Source: Trueperella abortisuis
GTDB lineage: Bacteria > Actinomycetota > Actinomycetes > Actinomycetales > Actinomycetaceae
Direction of reading: 5' to 3'
DNA length: 64,000 bases
Assembly (NCBI RefSeq): GCF_030811095.1
Contig: NZ_JAUSQL010000001.1
Location: 682,001-746,000, forward strand
In this document: positions 46,782 to 56,209 of the stretch, piece by piece
Layout of the letters: the number at the start of each line of letters is the position of its first letter
Numbering within the stretch: position 1 is the stretch's first letter
Translations under genes and position numbers: made by a program
The notes under the pieces: model-generated
What the model was told of the DNA's origin: nothing
Seen by the model: the letters and a program-made list of their open reading frames with translations, nothing else
The model's database searches: none

Positions 46782-48949
46782 AACTCGCCGCGCAACTGTT
46801 TAAGGCCAGCGCCGCTCGGAGCCGGGGCCGCCTCGCCCTCCTTACCGGGGCTGTCGCGTTCGGCCTGCTCGTCCTCTTTCTCTTTTCCGCCTACCACCAC
46901 GCGCTTTTCGACAACTCCTACACCGCCTGGGTGCAGGGGCACGACAGGGCTCGTCAGGCCTCCTGGTCGGGTGAAACGCTCCCCGCCGGCGATTCCGACC
47001 CCCTGTGGATGCAGCTCTCGCTAGCGAGCGCCTACGCCCTCGGCGACCATGCGACGGCGGTCATGTATGTCGCCACCGACGGCGGTCAGCCCGAGTTGCC
47101 GGCGGACCTGCCGCGTTGGCCGGAGCCGGGGGAGTTCTGGGTCTCGCCCGCGGTGGAGGAGTTCATGGAATCCACTCCCTACGATGTGGGGGCTCGGTTT
47201 GGAAGCACGAAGCTCGGGGTGCTACCCGAATCGATGGTGGCAGGCCCCGACCAGCGGGTGGTCATCATGGGGATGCGCAAGGCCGATATCCCCGACCCCG
47301 TGCCGGTCTACTCCTTCAACGACCCGGCGGTTGACATCAGCACCCAGGTGGTCGGCGCAGTCATCTACCTCGGGGTCACCATCGTTCTCTTTCCCGTCCT
47401 CATCCTCATTTCTATCGCCGCCAAACTCGGCAGCGTCCAGCGCGAGCAACGCTACGCGGCGCTACGGCTGGTGGGAGCCACGAACCGGCAGATCCTCACC
47501 ATCGTCACCTTCGAATCCCTCGTTGCGGCCGTTGGTGGCTTCGCCATCGGGACGGCCGCCTACTTCGCCGCACGTCCGGCCCTATTCGAGCTTTCCTTCG
47601 GAGGCGGGCGGCAGTGGCCCTCGCGCATCACCGTCACCCCGCTGCAATGGGTGGTGGTGGCGCTCGCGACCATCGCCCTCATCTTCCTTTCAAACGCGTG
47701 GGGGATGCGCGGACTACGGCTTTCGCCCCTCGGCGTGGCACGCCGCCAGAAACCTGAGAGGCGACCCAGTGTGGCGCGGTTAGTGCCCCTGCTTGCCGGA
47801 ATCGGTGTCTTCATTTATGTCTATCTCAGCGTCGACGAAAACCGGGGTGACGGATCCACCGTCTACCAGATTCTGGCCGCCGTGCTCGCCACGATGATCG
47901 GCCTGGTGCTGGCCGGGCCATGGTTCACCTATGCCCTTGGCGGGCTTATCCGCCGCCTCACACAGTCGGCCGACCTCTTTATCGGCTCGTCCTACGTCCG
48001 CGCCCACGCCGCCGCCGTCTCACGCTCGGTGGTCGGGGTGGTGCTCGCCCTCTTCGCGGGCAGCTTCTTCCTCACCGCCGTCTCCGATGTGCCCGCGGAC
48101 TTCTTCGACCAGCGTTCCGACAGCTTCGCGCCGGGCACGGTGAGGGTCGAAGGCGCCGATCAGGAGGAGATAGCCCAGATCGAAGGCGCCCCCTGGGCAA
48201 GCGACGTGCGCACGTATCCCCAGCTGGCTGGCGTCTATATGGTCATGCCCTGCGCCGACGCCTCCCGCTACCTCGACAATGTGAGCTGCGAAGGCGGCGT
48301 CGTGGCCGTCAACCCCTACGCTCCCGTCAGGCAGGGCGACTACTACGGTGCCGATGTCGCCGAGATCGCGCAGGAGCTAAGCGACAACCAGGGCGCATAC
48401 ATCCAGTACGACGAGGATGGCCAGCCCATCGCCGACACTGTCGCACTCGTCCAGCTGCGCGAGCAGGGCGACGTGGAGGCGCTGCGCAACATCGTGGCAC
48501 CCCGAGCGGATTCGGTGACGATCGGCGAGGGCGGTGCAACCACGGACACGACGATCCGGATGCTCACCCTCCTGACCTACGTCGGCATCGCGGTGACGCT
48601 CGTCGTTTCGGTGATCTCGCTCGTCGTCTCCACGTACGCCGGGCTGCTCGAACGACGCCGCTCGCTACTGAGCCTTCGCCTGTCGGGGATGACGTTGCGC
48701 CAGCTGGGGGTCATGGTGCTCGTGGAGTCCTTCGTGCCACTCGTCGTCATGGCAACCCTGGCCACCGCCGCCGGCATCGGTGCGGGCTTCGTGCTCATGC
48801 ACGCCGTGTCTTACACGCTCAGCGCGCGTTTCACCGGCATGTACGTGGCAGTCCTCATCGGGGCGCTCATAGCGGCCGGCTTCGCGATCGGCGCGATTTT
48901 GCCCTCGATCGGGAAGATGACGCGGCTGTCGGTGAATCGGACCGAATAG
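46778..48949 (+). CDS. FtsX-like ABC transporter permease
   Basis: 723 residues, translationally coupled to the ATPase. One N-terminal helix (about 22-41), an outer domain of about 140 residues, then a first FtsX block (about 190-310, containing QREQRYAALRLVGATNRQIL). A middle group of helices follows (about 335-435), a second outer domain of about 160 residues with two cysteines (MPCADA, NVSCEGG), and a final FtsX block (about 600-710, LLERRRSLLSLRLSGMTLRQLG). The two-block layout resembles bacitracin/antimicrobial-peptide resistance permeases. The substrate is unknown. Confidence 0.92.
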   Translation: MKLAAQLFKASAARSRGRLALLTGAVAFGLLVLFLFSAYHHALFDNSYTAWVQGHDRARQASWSGETLPAGDSDPLWMQLSLASAYALGDHATAVMYVATDGGQPELPADLPRWPEPGEFWVSPAVEEFMESTPYDVGARFGSTKLGVLPESMVAGPDQRVVIMGMRKADIPDPVPVYSFNDPAVDISTQVVGAVIYLGVTIVLFPVLILISIAAKLGSVQREQRYAALRLVGATNRQILTIVTFESLVAAVGGFAIGTAAYFAARPALFELSFGGGRQWPSRITVTPLQWVVVALATIALIFLSNAWGMRGLRLSPLGVARRQKPERRPSVARLVPLLAGIGVFIYVYLSVDENRGDGSTVYQILAAVLATMIGLVLAGPWFTYALGGLIRRLTQSADLFIGSSYVRAHAAAVSRSVVGVVLALFAGSFFLTAVSDVPADFFDQRSDSFAPGTVRVEGADQEEIAQIEGAPWASDVRTYPQLAGVYMVMPCADASRYLDNVSCEGGVVAVNPYAPVRQGDYYGADVAEIAQELSDNQGAYIQYDEDGQPIADTVALVQLREQGDVEALRNIVAPRADSVTIGEGGATTDTTIRMLTLLTYVGIAVTLVVSVISLVVSTYAGLLERRRSLLSLRLSGMTLRQLGVMVLVESFVPLVVMATLATAAGIGAGFVLMHAVSYTLSARFTGMYVAVLIGALIAAGFAIGAILPSIGKMTRLSVNRTE

Positions 48950-48969
48950 GGGTGGAGCGGCATTGTTAC

Positions 48970-49872
48970 CTAGTGGGCCTTGACCTGGCCCTGGGAAAAG
49001 ATCGTCTCGCCCGCGCCAAAGCTATCGCCGAGGAGTTCGGGGACCGTCACGAGCACGTAGCCTTGCGCCTCCAGCTTCGTGATGATGTCGGGGACGGCGG
49101 CCACCGAGGTGGGGTGGATGTCGTGCATGAGGATGATCGCGCCGGGGTGCGCTGCGCGCGTGGCCTCGGAAATGACGGACGGCGTGGACAGCGACTCCCA
49201 ATCCCTGGTATCCACCGACCACAGCACCTCGGCTAGGCCGAGCGAATCGGCGACGGCGTCGACAGTAGCGTTGCGGGCGCCGTAGGGCGGCCGGATCATG
49301 TTGGTGTGGATGCCGATGGCGTTGAGCGCGTCGACGGGGGAACCCATCTCCTCGCGCATCCCCGCCTCGGAGAGCTTGGTCAGGACGGGATGGCTCCAAC
49401 TGTGGGTGCCGATCGCGTGGCCCTCCGCCGCGGCGCGCTGGACGCTCGCCGCACCCCCCTTAATCTTATAGCCCACGAGGAAGAAGGTGGCTGGCACGCC
49501 GGCGGCCTTAAGCGTATCTAGGAGCTGGTCCGTGTAGGGGCCGGGGCCGTCGTCGAAGGTCAGTGCCGCACACTTGGCCTGCGAACAGTCCACGCGCCCG
49601 TCGGCAAGCTTGGGTGCGGCCTCACGGTTCGCGTTGGGGCCGGGAGCGAGGGGAGCGCCGCCGGGGCCGACCCCGGCCCGCCCTGCGCCGAGGGCGGGGC
49701 GCGGACCCCACGTGTTCGGCGGGGCGAACTCCGGATCGTTGTCCAGGCTGTATCCAGAGGTGGGCGCCTTGGAAAAATCGAGCGGCGCCGCCCCGGAGGA
49801 AGGCACGGAAGAAGTGCACCCGGTCAGCGCGAGTGCAAACGCTAGGACCCAACTGCCACGGCGATACCTCAT
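48970..49872 (-). CDS. Polysaccharide deacetylase lipoprotein (NodB domain)
   Basis: 300 residues. Signal peptide ends in lipobox LTGC (Cys19). After a proline/glycine-rich linker (about 45-85) comes the NodB fold: ALTFDDGPGPYT (catalytic and metal Asp), GTHSWSHP (metal histidines), IRPPYGARN, and ILMHDIHPTS. This family removes N-acetyl groups from peptidoglycan GlcNAc or MurNAc, usually giving lysozyme resistance; the exact substrate is not shown by the sequence. TAGGCT at -13 to -8 suggests a leaderless message. It converges on the ABC permease gene. Confidence 0.92.
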   Translation of the reverse strand: MRYRRGSWVLAFALALTGCTSSVPSSGAAPLDFSKAPTSGYSLDNDPEFAPPNTWGPRPALGAGRAGVGPGGAPLAPGPNANREAAPKLADGRVDCSQAKCAALTFDDGPGPYTDQLLDTLKAAGVPATFFLVGYKIKGGAASVQRAAAEGHAIGTHSWSHPVLTKLSEAGMREEMGSPVDALNAIGIHTNMIRPPYGARNATVDAVADSLGLAEVLWSVDTRDWESLSTPSVISEATRAAHPGAIILMHDIHPTSVAAVPDIITKLEAQGYVLVTVPELLGDSFGAGETIFSQGQVKAH

Positions 49873-49902
49873 GTGAATAAGCCTATTCCCACATATTTAC
49901 TC

Positions 49903-49936
49903 CGCGGCCCACCCGTAGGGGGACGGGTGGGCCGCG
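49903..49936 (-). terminator. Terminator after the GNAT gene
   Basis: CGCGGCCCACCCGT (49903-49916) pairs perfectly with 49923-49936, a 14-bp stem with a six-base loop, nine bases past the stop of the minus-strand acetyltransferase. Confidence 0.78.
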
Positions 49937-49944
49937 AAAATGCG

Positions 49945-50373
49945 CTACTTGTCGGCGTACCGATACACGTTGGTCTCGCGCGCCTCGAATCCGCACCGGC
50001 GGTAGAGGCGGTTGGCGGCCTCGCGCGAGGGGCGCGAGGTCAAATCCACGCTCTTGGCTCCTCGCGTGGTGGCGAGGTCGCAGGCGGCCTCTACGAGGGC
50101 GCGGCCAACGCCCTTGCCGCGCGCCGCGTCGTCCACCACCACGTCCTCGATCCAGGCACGGGTTCCGGTCGGGATGGTGAAGGTGACCAGGGTGAGCATA
50201 CCGAGGATCTCGCCCTCGTCCTTGTACACCATGAGATCGATGCACGGCTGGGCGAGCAACTCGCCAATCTGCTCGATGTCCATGGGGCTCGCGCTGGAGG
50301 AAAGCTGGGGAATGAGGCGGGCGAAAGCGGCTTCAAGCTGCGGGGTTGCCGAGGTGGCAAGTTCAACTGACAT
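49945..50373 (-). CDS. GNAT family N-acetyltransferase
   Basis: 142 residues; AAGGAAG precedes the ATG. The acetyl-CoA loop is RGKGVGRALVEAACDLA (about residues 89-105), followed by ANRLYRRCGFEARETNVYRY. The segment AWIEDVVVDDAARGKGVG is typical of small single-domain GNATs. The acceptor is unknown. It lies downstream of ackA on the same strand but a hairpin separates them. Confidence 0.88.
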   Translation of the reverse strand: MSVELATSATPQLEAAFARLIPQLSSSASPMDIEQIGELLAQPCIDLMVYKDEGEILGMLTLVTFTIPTGTRAWIEDVVVDDAARGKGVGRALVEAACDLATTRGAKSVDLTSRPSREAANRLYRRCGFEARETNVYRYADK

Positions 50374-50404
50374 AGGTTCTTCTTCCTTCGGAATGGAATT
50401 GGCG

Positions 50405-50455
50405 CGCGGGGCGACGGCGGCTAGACCTGCGCGATGCAGCCACCATCGCCCCGCG
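50405..50455 (-). terminator. Hairpin after ackA
   Basis: CGCGGGGCGA (50405-50414) pairs with TCGCCCCGCG (50446-50455); the loop contains a nested CTGC...GCAG stem. It lies 13 bases past the ackA stop on the minus strand. Confidence 0.55.
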
Positions 50456-50467
50456 AACGAAACCAGA

Positions 50468-51640
50468 TTAAATGATCTCCATGCACTGGCGCGCGATCGA
50501 CAGCTCCTCGTTGGTGGGAACCACGCAGATGGTCAAAGAGGAATCCGGGGCGGAGATCACGCGGGCCTCCTTCGAGCGCACGGCGTTCTTCTCCAGATCC
50601 AGTTTGACGCCGAACGGGGCGAGGCGGGCACAGACGTCGGCGCGCAGGTCGACGTCGTTCTCCCCGGCACCCGCGGTGAACGTGATCACATCCACCCCGC
50701 CCATGACGGCGGTGTAGGCGCCGATGTAGTGCAGCAGGCGGTGGACGTAAACCTCGAGGGCTTCCTTAGCGTTGGGGTCGCCGCTCTCGGCGAGGGAGCG
50801 CACCTGGCGCATGTCGTTGTCTCCGGCCAGACCCTTGAGCCCGGACTGCTTGTTGAACAGGTTGTCGATCTCGTCGGTGCTCATTCCCGCCTCGCGAGAG
50901 AGGTGGAAGACAGCTGCCGGGTCGATGTCGCCGGTGCGGGTACCCATGACAAGACCTTCGAGCGGGGTCAGACCCATGGAGGTGTCCACCGCCTTTCCGT
51001 TGACGACCGCCGACGCCGAGGCGCCATTGCCCAAGTGGAGCACGATCTGCTTGAGATCATCGCGCCCGAGCATCGTGGAGACCTCCCCCGAGACGAACTG
51101 GTGGGAGGTGCCGTGCGCGCCGTAGCGGCGAATCTGGTACTTCTCGGCAACGTCACGCTTGAGTGCGTAGGTGGCGGACTCGTTGGGCAGGGACTGGAAA
51201 AATGCGGTGTCGAAGACGGCGATGTTGGGCACGTCGAACATTTCGCGCGCCACCCGGATGCCCTTGAGGTGGGCGGGGTTGTGGAGCGGTCCGAGCGGGA
51301 TGAGATCCTCGATGATCTTCTCGACCTCGTCGGTAATGAGCGCCGCCTTGTCGAAGTACTTTCCGCCCTGAACCACGCGGTGCCCGACGGCGCGGATCCC
51401 GGCCTCCGCCAGCGAAGGCCCGTGGGAGTTGAACATGTCGATGACGAGCGACAGGCCCACGGCGTGATCCTCGATCGGCTGATCGAGCTCGAAGGTCTCC
51501 TCGCCAACCTCATGCTCGAGGTGGGAGGTGGTTTCACCGATGCGCTCCACGAGTCCCTTGGCGAGGGTTCGACCCGAGTCGGGGTCGATCAGCTGGTACT
51601 TGATGGACGACGATCCAGAGTTGATTACCAGTACGGTCAC
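50468..51640 (-). CDS. ackA: Acetate kinase
   Basis: 390 residues from a GTG with AAGGAGAA upstream. It converts acetyl-phosphate plus ADP to acetate plus ATP. VLVINSGSSSIKYQLID, HRVVQGGKYF, FDTAFFQSLP, YGAHGTSHQFV, HLGNGASASAV and FTAGAGENDVDLR are the complete acetate-kinase signature set. It lies 23 bases downstream of pta in one unit. Confidence 0.97.
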   Translation of the reverse strand: MTVLVINSGSSSIKYQLIDPDSGRTLAKGLVERIGETTSHLEHEVGEETFELDQPIEDHAVGLSLVIDMFNSHGPSLAEAGIRAVGHRVVQGGKYFDKAALITDEVEKIIEDLIPLGPLHNPAHLKGIRVAREMFDVPNIAVFDTAFFQSLPNESATYALKRDVAEKYQIRRYGAHGTSHQFVSGEVSTMLGRDDLKQIVLHLGNGASASAVVNGKAVDTSMGLTPLEGLVMGTRTGDIDPAAVFHLSREAGMSTDEIDNLFNKQSGLKGLAGDNDMRQVRSLAESGDPNAKEALEVYVHRLLHYIGAYTAVMGGVDVITFTAGAGENDVDLRADVCARLAPFGVKLDLEKNAVRSKEARVISAPDSSLTICVVPTNEELSIARQCMEII

Positions 51641-51663
51641 GGATTCTCCTTATTAGTATTGTT

Positions 51664-53295
51664 CTAGTTCTGCGCCTGGATGGCGGTGATGGCAACCGTG
51701 TTGACGATATCTTCCACGAGTGCACCGCGGGAGAGATCATTGACCGGCTTGTTCAGACCCTGCAGGACCGGACCCACGGCCACGGCACCCGCGGAACGCT
51801 GGACCGCCTTGTAGCCGATGTTGCCGGCGTTGAGGTTCGGGAAGACGAAAACGGTGGCCTGGCCCGCGACTGGCGAGCCGGGTAGCTTCGTGGCGGCGAC
51901 GCGGGCGTCGACGGCGGCGTCGTACTGGATCGGGCCCTCGATGGGGAGGTCGGGACGCTGCTCCTTGGCGATGCGGGTGGCCTCCACGACGGCGTCGACG
52001 TCCGGGCCCTTACCGGAAGTACCGGTGGAGTAGGAGAGCATGGCCACGCGGGGCTCGACGCCGAACTGGGTGGCCGTTTCGGCGGAGGAGATGGCGATGC
52101 CCGCGAGCTGCTCTGGGGTGGGGTTGGTGGTCACGGCGCAGTCGCCGTAGACGTAGACCCGGTCCTCCATGAGCATGAGGAAGCAGGAAGAGACGAGCGC
52201 CGCGCCCGGCTTGGTCTTGATGATCTGGAAGGAGGGGACGATCGTGTTCGCGGTGGTGTTGATCGCACCGGAGACCATGCCGTCGGCGTCGCCCATGTGA
52301 ACCATCATCGTGCCGAAATAGGACAGATCCCCCAGCGTCTCTACAGCCTTGTCGTATGTCACGCCCTTCTTTTCGCGCAGGCGGGCGAACTCGGTGGCGT
52401 ACTTCGCGATAAGGTCGGGGTCGGTGGGGGAGACCACGTCGGCGGCCTCGAGGTCGAGGCCGAGGCTGGCGGCGCGAGCGAGTACGTCCTCGCGTTCGCC
52501 GAGAAGCGTGATGTCGGCCACCTCGCGGCGGATGAGCTCGTCGGCGGCGCGCAGAATGCGTTCGTCGGCGGACTCGGGCAGCACGATCCGCTTGCGCTGG
52601 GCACGGGCGCGGGAGATGAGGGATGCGGTGAAGCTGAGCGGGGTGACAACGTCGGAACCGTGTTCCATCGAGGCGCGCACGATCTGCCTGTCGCCATCTG
52701 TGAGCTCAACGGCCTCGCCGTCGTAGAGGTAGATGATCGGCACGTGTGCGCCTTCGGGGCTCTGCTCCTCCTCGACGCGCCGTTCGGCGGAGGTGACGGC
52801 GACGGCCGAGATCGGCGCGTTCTCTCCCTGGATCTCCAACGAGACGAGGTGAGACAGGCTGACCACCTGCTCGGGGGTGCGCAAGGCGCCGGAGACAACC
52901 ACGAATACCGAGGTGGCGAGATTGGCGGCGGCGCGGCCGGTGCGGGCGAGTACGCCCGGGTTGACCGGGTCGCCATCGAGGAGGCCGAGAATGAGGACGG
53001 CGTCGAAGTTCTGGGCGTAGTCGGTGTAGCGCTTGACGAGGTCCGTCATCGCTGCATCTTCATTGCGCACGTACGCCTGGCGAGTGGTGCCCCACGCGAT
53101 GTCGAGGTCCGCCTCGCGCCCCACGAGCTTGAGGAGGTCTACGAACTCGTCGTCGGTGTCGATCGGACCGTTGGTGAAGGCGCGGAAGATGCCGAGCTTG
53201 GGGTAGTCCTGGGTGAGCTGTTCGATGACCGCGCGGGCGACGGGGCGGGTGCCGGAGTTCCCCTCTGCTGCGGTGAAGTAGACGCTCTTGGTCAT
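51664..53295 (-). CDS. pta: Phosphate acetyltransferase
   Basis: 543 residues from the ATG at 53295 with GAGAGGA upstream. It converts acetyl-CoA and phosphate to acetyl-phosphate. The catalytic PTA domain starts near residue 217 (SFTASLISRARAQRKRIVLPES) and ends with LQGLNKPVNDLSRGALVEDIV. The N-terminal region of about 210 residues has the dethiobiotin-synthetase-like layout but EGNSGTRPVA replaces a P-loop GKT. The chain is shorter than the roughly 700-residue Pta of E. coli or mycobacteria, because the middle DRTGG-type domain seems to be missing. Confidence 0.95.
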   Translation of the reverse strand: MTKSVYFTAAEGNSGTRPVARAVIEQLTQDYPKLGIFRAFTNGPIDTDDEFVDLLKLVGREADLDIAWGTTRQAYVRNEDAAMTDLVKRYTDYAQNFDAVLILGLLDGDPVNPGVLARTGRAAANLATSVFVVVSGALRTPEQVVSLSHLVSLEIQGENAPISAVAVTSAERRVEEEQSPEGAHVPIIYLYDGEAVELTDGDRQIVRASMEHGSDVVTPLSFTASLISRARAQRKRIVLPESADERILRAADELIRREVADITLLGEREDVLARAASLGLDLEAADVVSPTDPDLIAKYATEFARLREKKGVTYDKAVETLGDLSYFGTMMVHMGDADGMVSGAINTTANTIVPSFQIIKTKPGAALVSSCFLMLMEDRVYVYGDCAVTTNPTPEQLAGIAISSAETATQFGVEPRVAMLSYSTGTSGKGPDVDAVVEATRIAKEQRPDLPIEGPIQYDAAVDARVAATKLPGSPVAGQATVFVFPNLNAGNIGYKAVQRSAGAVAVGPVLQGLNKPVNDLSRGALVEDIVNTVAITAIQAQN

Positions 53296-53453
53296 GTCAT
53301 CCTCTCTTATAATTCTATTGCACGGCCGAGCCGTGCTCCTATCGTCCCACGTTTGGGCGCGGGATGAAGAGATTTCGGCATAATTCCGTATGAGACCACG
53401 TACGCGCAAGCCAGGACCAAAGGGCGAAAAAACGGCGGGAAAAGGAGGCTGGA

Positions 53454-54461
53454 GTGGGACGCAGGCCACGCTCACAGCGACGTTCGGCACACCGACGCGC
53501 CGTCCGCCCCGCCCTTCGCGGAGGGATCAACGCCTCGCCCGTCGTCCTTCCCCAGGCCGACTATGTCACGCTGGGAGACTGGGCGGAAGGCCGTTTTGGG
53601 GCCGAGGGCGCCGCGATCTTTGACGGTGATGTCTTCTACGACTTCTCCGCCCCCGCCCACGCCGCCGACCGCTACCGGCCAGGTACCCGCCTCCACATCT
53701 TCCGGCCCGTCCCCGACGAGCCGGACGAGCCCATTGGCCTCGATATCGCCCACCGCGCCGAACGTTTCGTGGTCGTTGACAAACCCCATGGCATCGCCAC
53801 CATCCCACGCGGCTCCTACGTGGCGCGTAGCGTGACAGTGGCGGCCCGGCGCCAGTTCGCCAACGACGACGTATGCGCAGCTCATCGACTCGACGCCGAG
53901 ACTGCCGGACTCGTTCTGCTCACGCTCGACCCGCGCTGGCGAGGTCCCTACCAGGACATGTTCGCAAACCGGAAGGTGACTAAGGTTTATTACGCGGTGG
54001 CGCCGTCAATCGATCTGGGGGCACTGGCCGGCCGGGTGGCTGGAGTCGTGGCGGTGGAGCCCGCGCAAGCCGAGGCGCTGGGTGTGAGGGTAGCGGACGG
54101 CGTCGTGAACGTGGTCCTGCACCTGAGCCGGGAGCCGGGTGAGATCGCGGTGCGAGTGGGTGAGGGTGAGCCGAATGCGAGCACGCTCGTCGTCAAGGAC
54201 CGCCAGCTGGAGGCTGGCCTGGCACTCTACGAGCTGCGGCCCGTGACGGGCAGGCTGCACCAGCTTCGCGCCACGATGAACTACCTCGGGGCGCCGATCA
54301 CCGGCGACCCGCTTTACCCGCGCGTGCTACCACTGGAAGAGGCGGCGCTGCGCCCGCTGCCGACCCAGTTGCTGGCGGCGCGCCTCGAATTCGTTGACCC
54401 AGTGGACGGGAGCGCCGTGGTGGCACGAACGCGCAGGACACTGGAGCTCCTTTCGCGGTAG
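53454..54461 (+). CDS. RNA pseudouridine synthase, RluA family
   Basis: 335 residues from a GTG with AAAGGAGG upstream. RluA-type synthases isomerise uridine in rRNA or tRNA. The catalytic Asp lies in AHRLDAETAGLVLLT; VVVDKPHGIATIP precedes it and the C-terminal RPVTGRLHQLRATMNYLGAPITGDPLYP is diagnostic. ETAG replaces the common DTSG. No S4 domain is seen. The target site is unknown. It lies nine bases upstream of guaA. Confidence 0.9.
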   Translation: MGRRPRSQRRSAHRRAVRPALRGGINASPVVLPQADYVTLGDWAEGRFGAEGAAIFDGDVFYDFSAPAHAADRYRPGTRLHIFRPVPDEPDEPIGLDIAHRAERFVVVDKPHGIATIPRGSYVARSVTVAARRQFANDDVCAAHRLDAETAGLVLLTLDPRWRGPYQDMFANRKVTKVYYAVAPSIDLGALAGRVAGVVAVEPAQAEALGVRVADGVVNVVLHLSREPGEIAVRVGEGEPNASTLVVKDRQLEAGLALYELRPVTGRLHQLRATMNYLGAPITGDPLYPRVLPLEEAALRPLPTQLLAARLEFVDPVDGSAVVARTRRTLELLSR

Positions 54462-54470
54462 TCTGGTGGG

Positions 54471-56033
54471 GTGAGTGAACTACGCCCAGTTTTGGTTATT
54501 GACAATGGAGCGCAAAACGCGCAACTGATCGCGCGCCGCGTACGCGACGCCGGTTACTACTCCGAGCTCGTTCCGCACTCCTGGAGCGCGCAGCGAGCGC
54601 TAGAGAAGCATCCGGCGGCGATCATCCTCTCAGGTGGGCCCTCCTCGGTCTACGCCGAAGGCGCCCCTCAGCTTGACCCCGCCATCCTCGAAGCCGGAAT
54701 CCCCGTGCTCGGGATCTGCTACGGCTTCCAGCAGATGACCCACGCGCTTGGCGGAACCGTGGAGAGGGCAGACAAAGAGTACGGCAACACTCCGGCGCAG
54801 ATGGTGGCCGACGGCGTCGTGACCGGACCGGCCGGCGGGACGGCGAGCGTGTGGATGAGTCACGGCGACTCGGTTACCCGCGCCCCGGAGGGCTTCACCG
54901 TGACGGCGACAACGCCGGGCGCGCAGGTGGCGGCGATGGAGAACGCGCAGCGCAGGCTGTTCGGCCTGCAGTGGCACCCCGAAGCCAAGCACTGCGAGTA
55001 CGGCCAGGAGCAGATCGAAGCCTTCCTACGCGAGGGGGCGGGACTGGAGCCGAACTGGGACTCGTCGTCGGTGATTGAGGATCAGGTGCGCAAGATTCGC
55101 GAGCAGGTGGGCGACAAGCACGCCATCTGCGCGCTGTCTGGCGGCGTGGATTCGTCGGTGGCCGCGGCCCTCGTCCACAAGGCGATCGGGGACCAACTCA
55201 CGTGCGTTTTTGTCGACCACGGGCTACTTCGCAAGGGCGAGGCCGAGCAGGTGGTGCGAGACTACGCGGGTTCGCTCGGCATCCGCGTGGTGGCGGTGGA
55301 CGAATCGGAGCGTTTCCTTTCTGCGCTCGAGGGGGTGACCGACCCGGAAACCAAGCGCAAGATCATTGGCCGCGAGTTCATCCGTTCCTTCGAGGCCGCC
55401 CAGCGCGCGCTCGTTGAGGAGGCCGGCGCCGAGGGCAAGGAGATCAAGTTCCTCGTGCAGGGCACGCTTTACCCCGACGTCGTGGAGTCCGGTGGCGGGG
55501 ATGGCACGGCGAACATCAAGTCCCATCACAACGTGGGCGGCCTTCCCGAGGACCTGGACTTCGAGCTGGTGGAACCGTTGCGTGACCTGTTCAAGGACGA
55601 GGTGCGCGCGATCGGCCTGGAGCTCGGGCTGGATGAGAAGCTCGTGTGGCGCCAGCCGTTCCCCGGGCCGGGCCTGGGCATCCGCGTGGTCGGAGCCGTC
55701 AACCGGGAGCGCCTGGATATCTTGCGCGAGGCGGATGCGATCGTGCGTGAGGAGCTGTCGGCCGCCGGCCTGGATCGCGAGATCTGGCAGTGCCCGGTGG
55801 TGTTGCTGGCCGACGTGCGCTCGGTGGGCGTGCAGGGCGACGGGCGCACCTATGGCCATCCGATCGTGTTGCGGCCTGTTTCCTCCGAGGATGCGATGAG
55901 CGCCGACTGGACCCGCATTCCCTACGACCTGCTGTCCAAGATCTCCAACCGGATTACGAACGAGGTTGAGGAGATCAACCGCGTGGTGCTAGACGTGACG
56001 AGCAAGCCGCCGGGGACCATCGAGTGGGAGTAG
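54471..56033 (+). CDS. guaA: GMP synthase (glutamine-hydrolysing)
   Basis: 520 residues from a GTG. It aminates XMP to GMP. Class I glutaminase at the N-terminus with nucleophile Cys83 ([11 protein letters not shown]) and the His/Glu pair in [12 protein letters not shown]-pyrophosphatase loop [15 protein letters not shown] (about residues 221-235). The dimerisation domain ends [23 protein letters not shown] at -12 to -7 indicates a leaderless message. The enzyme acts directly after GuaB, encoded 12 kb upstream. Confidence 0.97.
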   Translation: MSELRPVLVIDNGAQNAQLIARRVRDAGYYSELVPHSWSAQRALEKHPAAIILSGGPSSVYAEGAPQLDPAILEAGIPVLGICYGFQQMTHALGGTVERADKEYGNTPAQMVADGVVTGPAGGTASVWMSHGDSVTRAPEGFTVTATTPGAQVAAMENAQRRLFGLQWHPEAKHCEYGQEQIEAFLREGAGLEPNWDSSSVIEDQVRKIREQVGDKHAICALSGGVDSSVAAALVHKAIGDQLTCVFVDHGLLRKGEAEQVVRDYAGSLGIRVVAVDESERFLSALEGVTDPETKRKIIGREFIRSFEAAQRALVEEAGAEGKEIKFLVQGTLYPDVVESGGGDGTANIKSHHNVGGLPEDLDFELVEPLRDLFKDEVRAIGLELGLDEKLVWRQPFPGPGLGIRVVGAVNRERLDILREADAIVREELSAAGLDREIWQCPVVLLADVRSVGVQGDGRTYGHPIVLRPVSSEDAMSADWTRIPYDLLSKISNRITNEVEEINRVVLDVTSKPPGTIEWE

Positions 56034-56209
56034 GCGCTCCTGCGCGGCGACAGCCGGATTATTGGGCTTGGCCCTCGAGGCAAGTCTTGAATCTGGGGCC
56101 GGGGCTCGCACAGCGCTCGGTAGCCAGATAGGTCAGGCGTAGCGGCGGCGGGCGCGGGCGGCCAGATTGTTAAGAGGCGCGTCGGGAGTTGCGCTACGGT
56201 GAGCTCAGG

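Noticed and set aside
47920-49236. A 438-codon plus-strand frame overlapping the permease end and the deacetylase
   Set aside because: Arginine-rich composition and no domain; both overlapped genes have clear family motifs.
56034-56209. Possible small RNA or tRNA remnant after guaA on the basis of GC-rich repeats
   Set aside because: No T-arm consensus, cloverleaf or promoter-terminator pair could be found.
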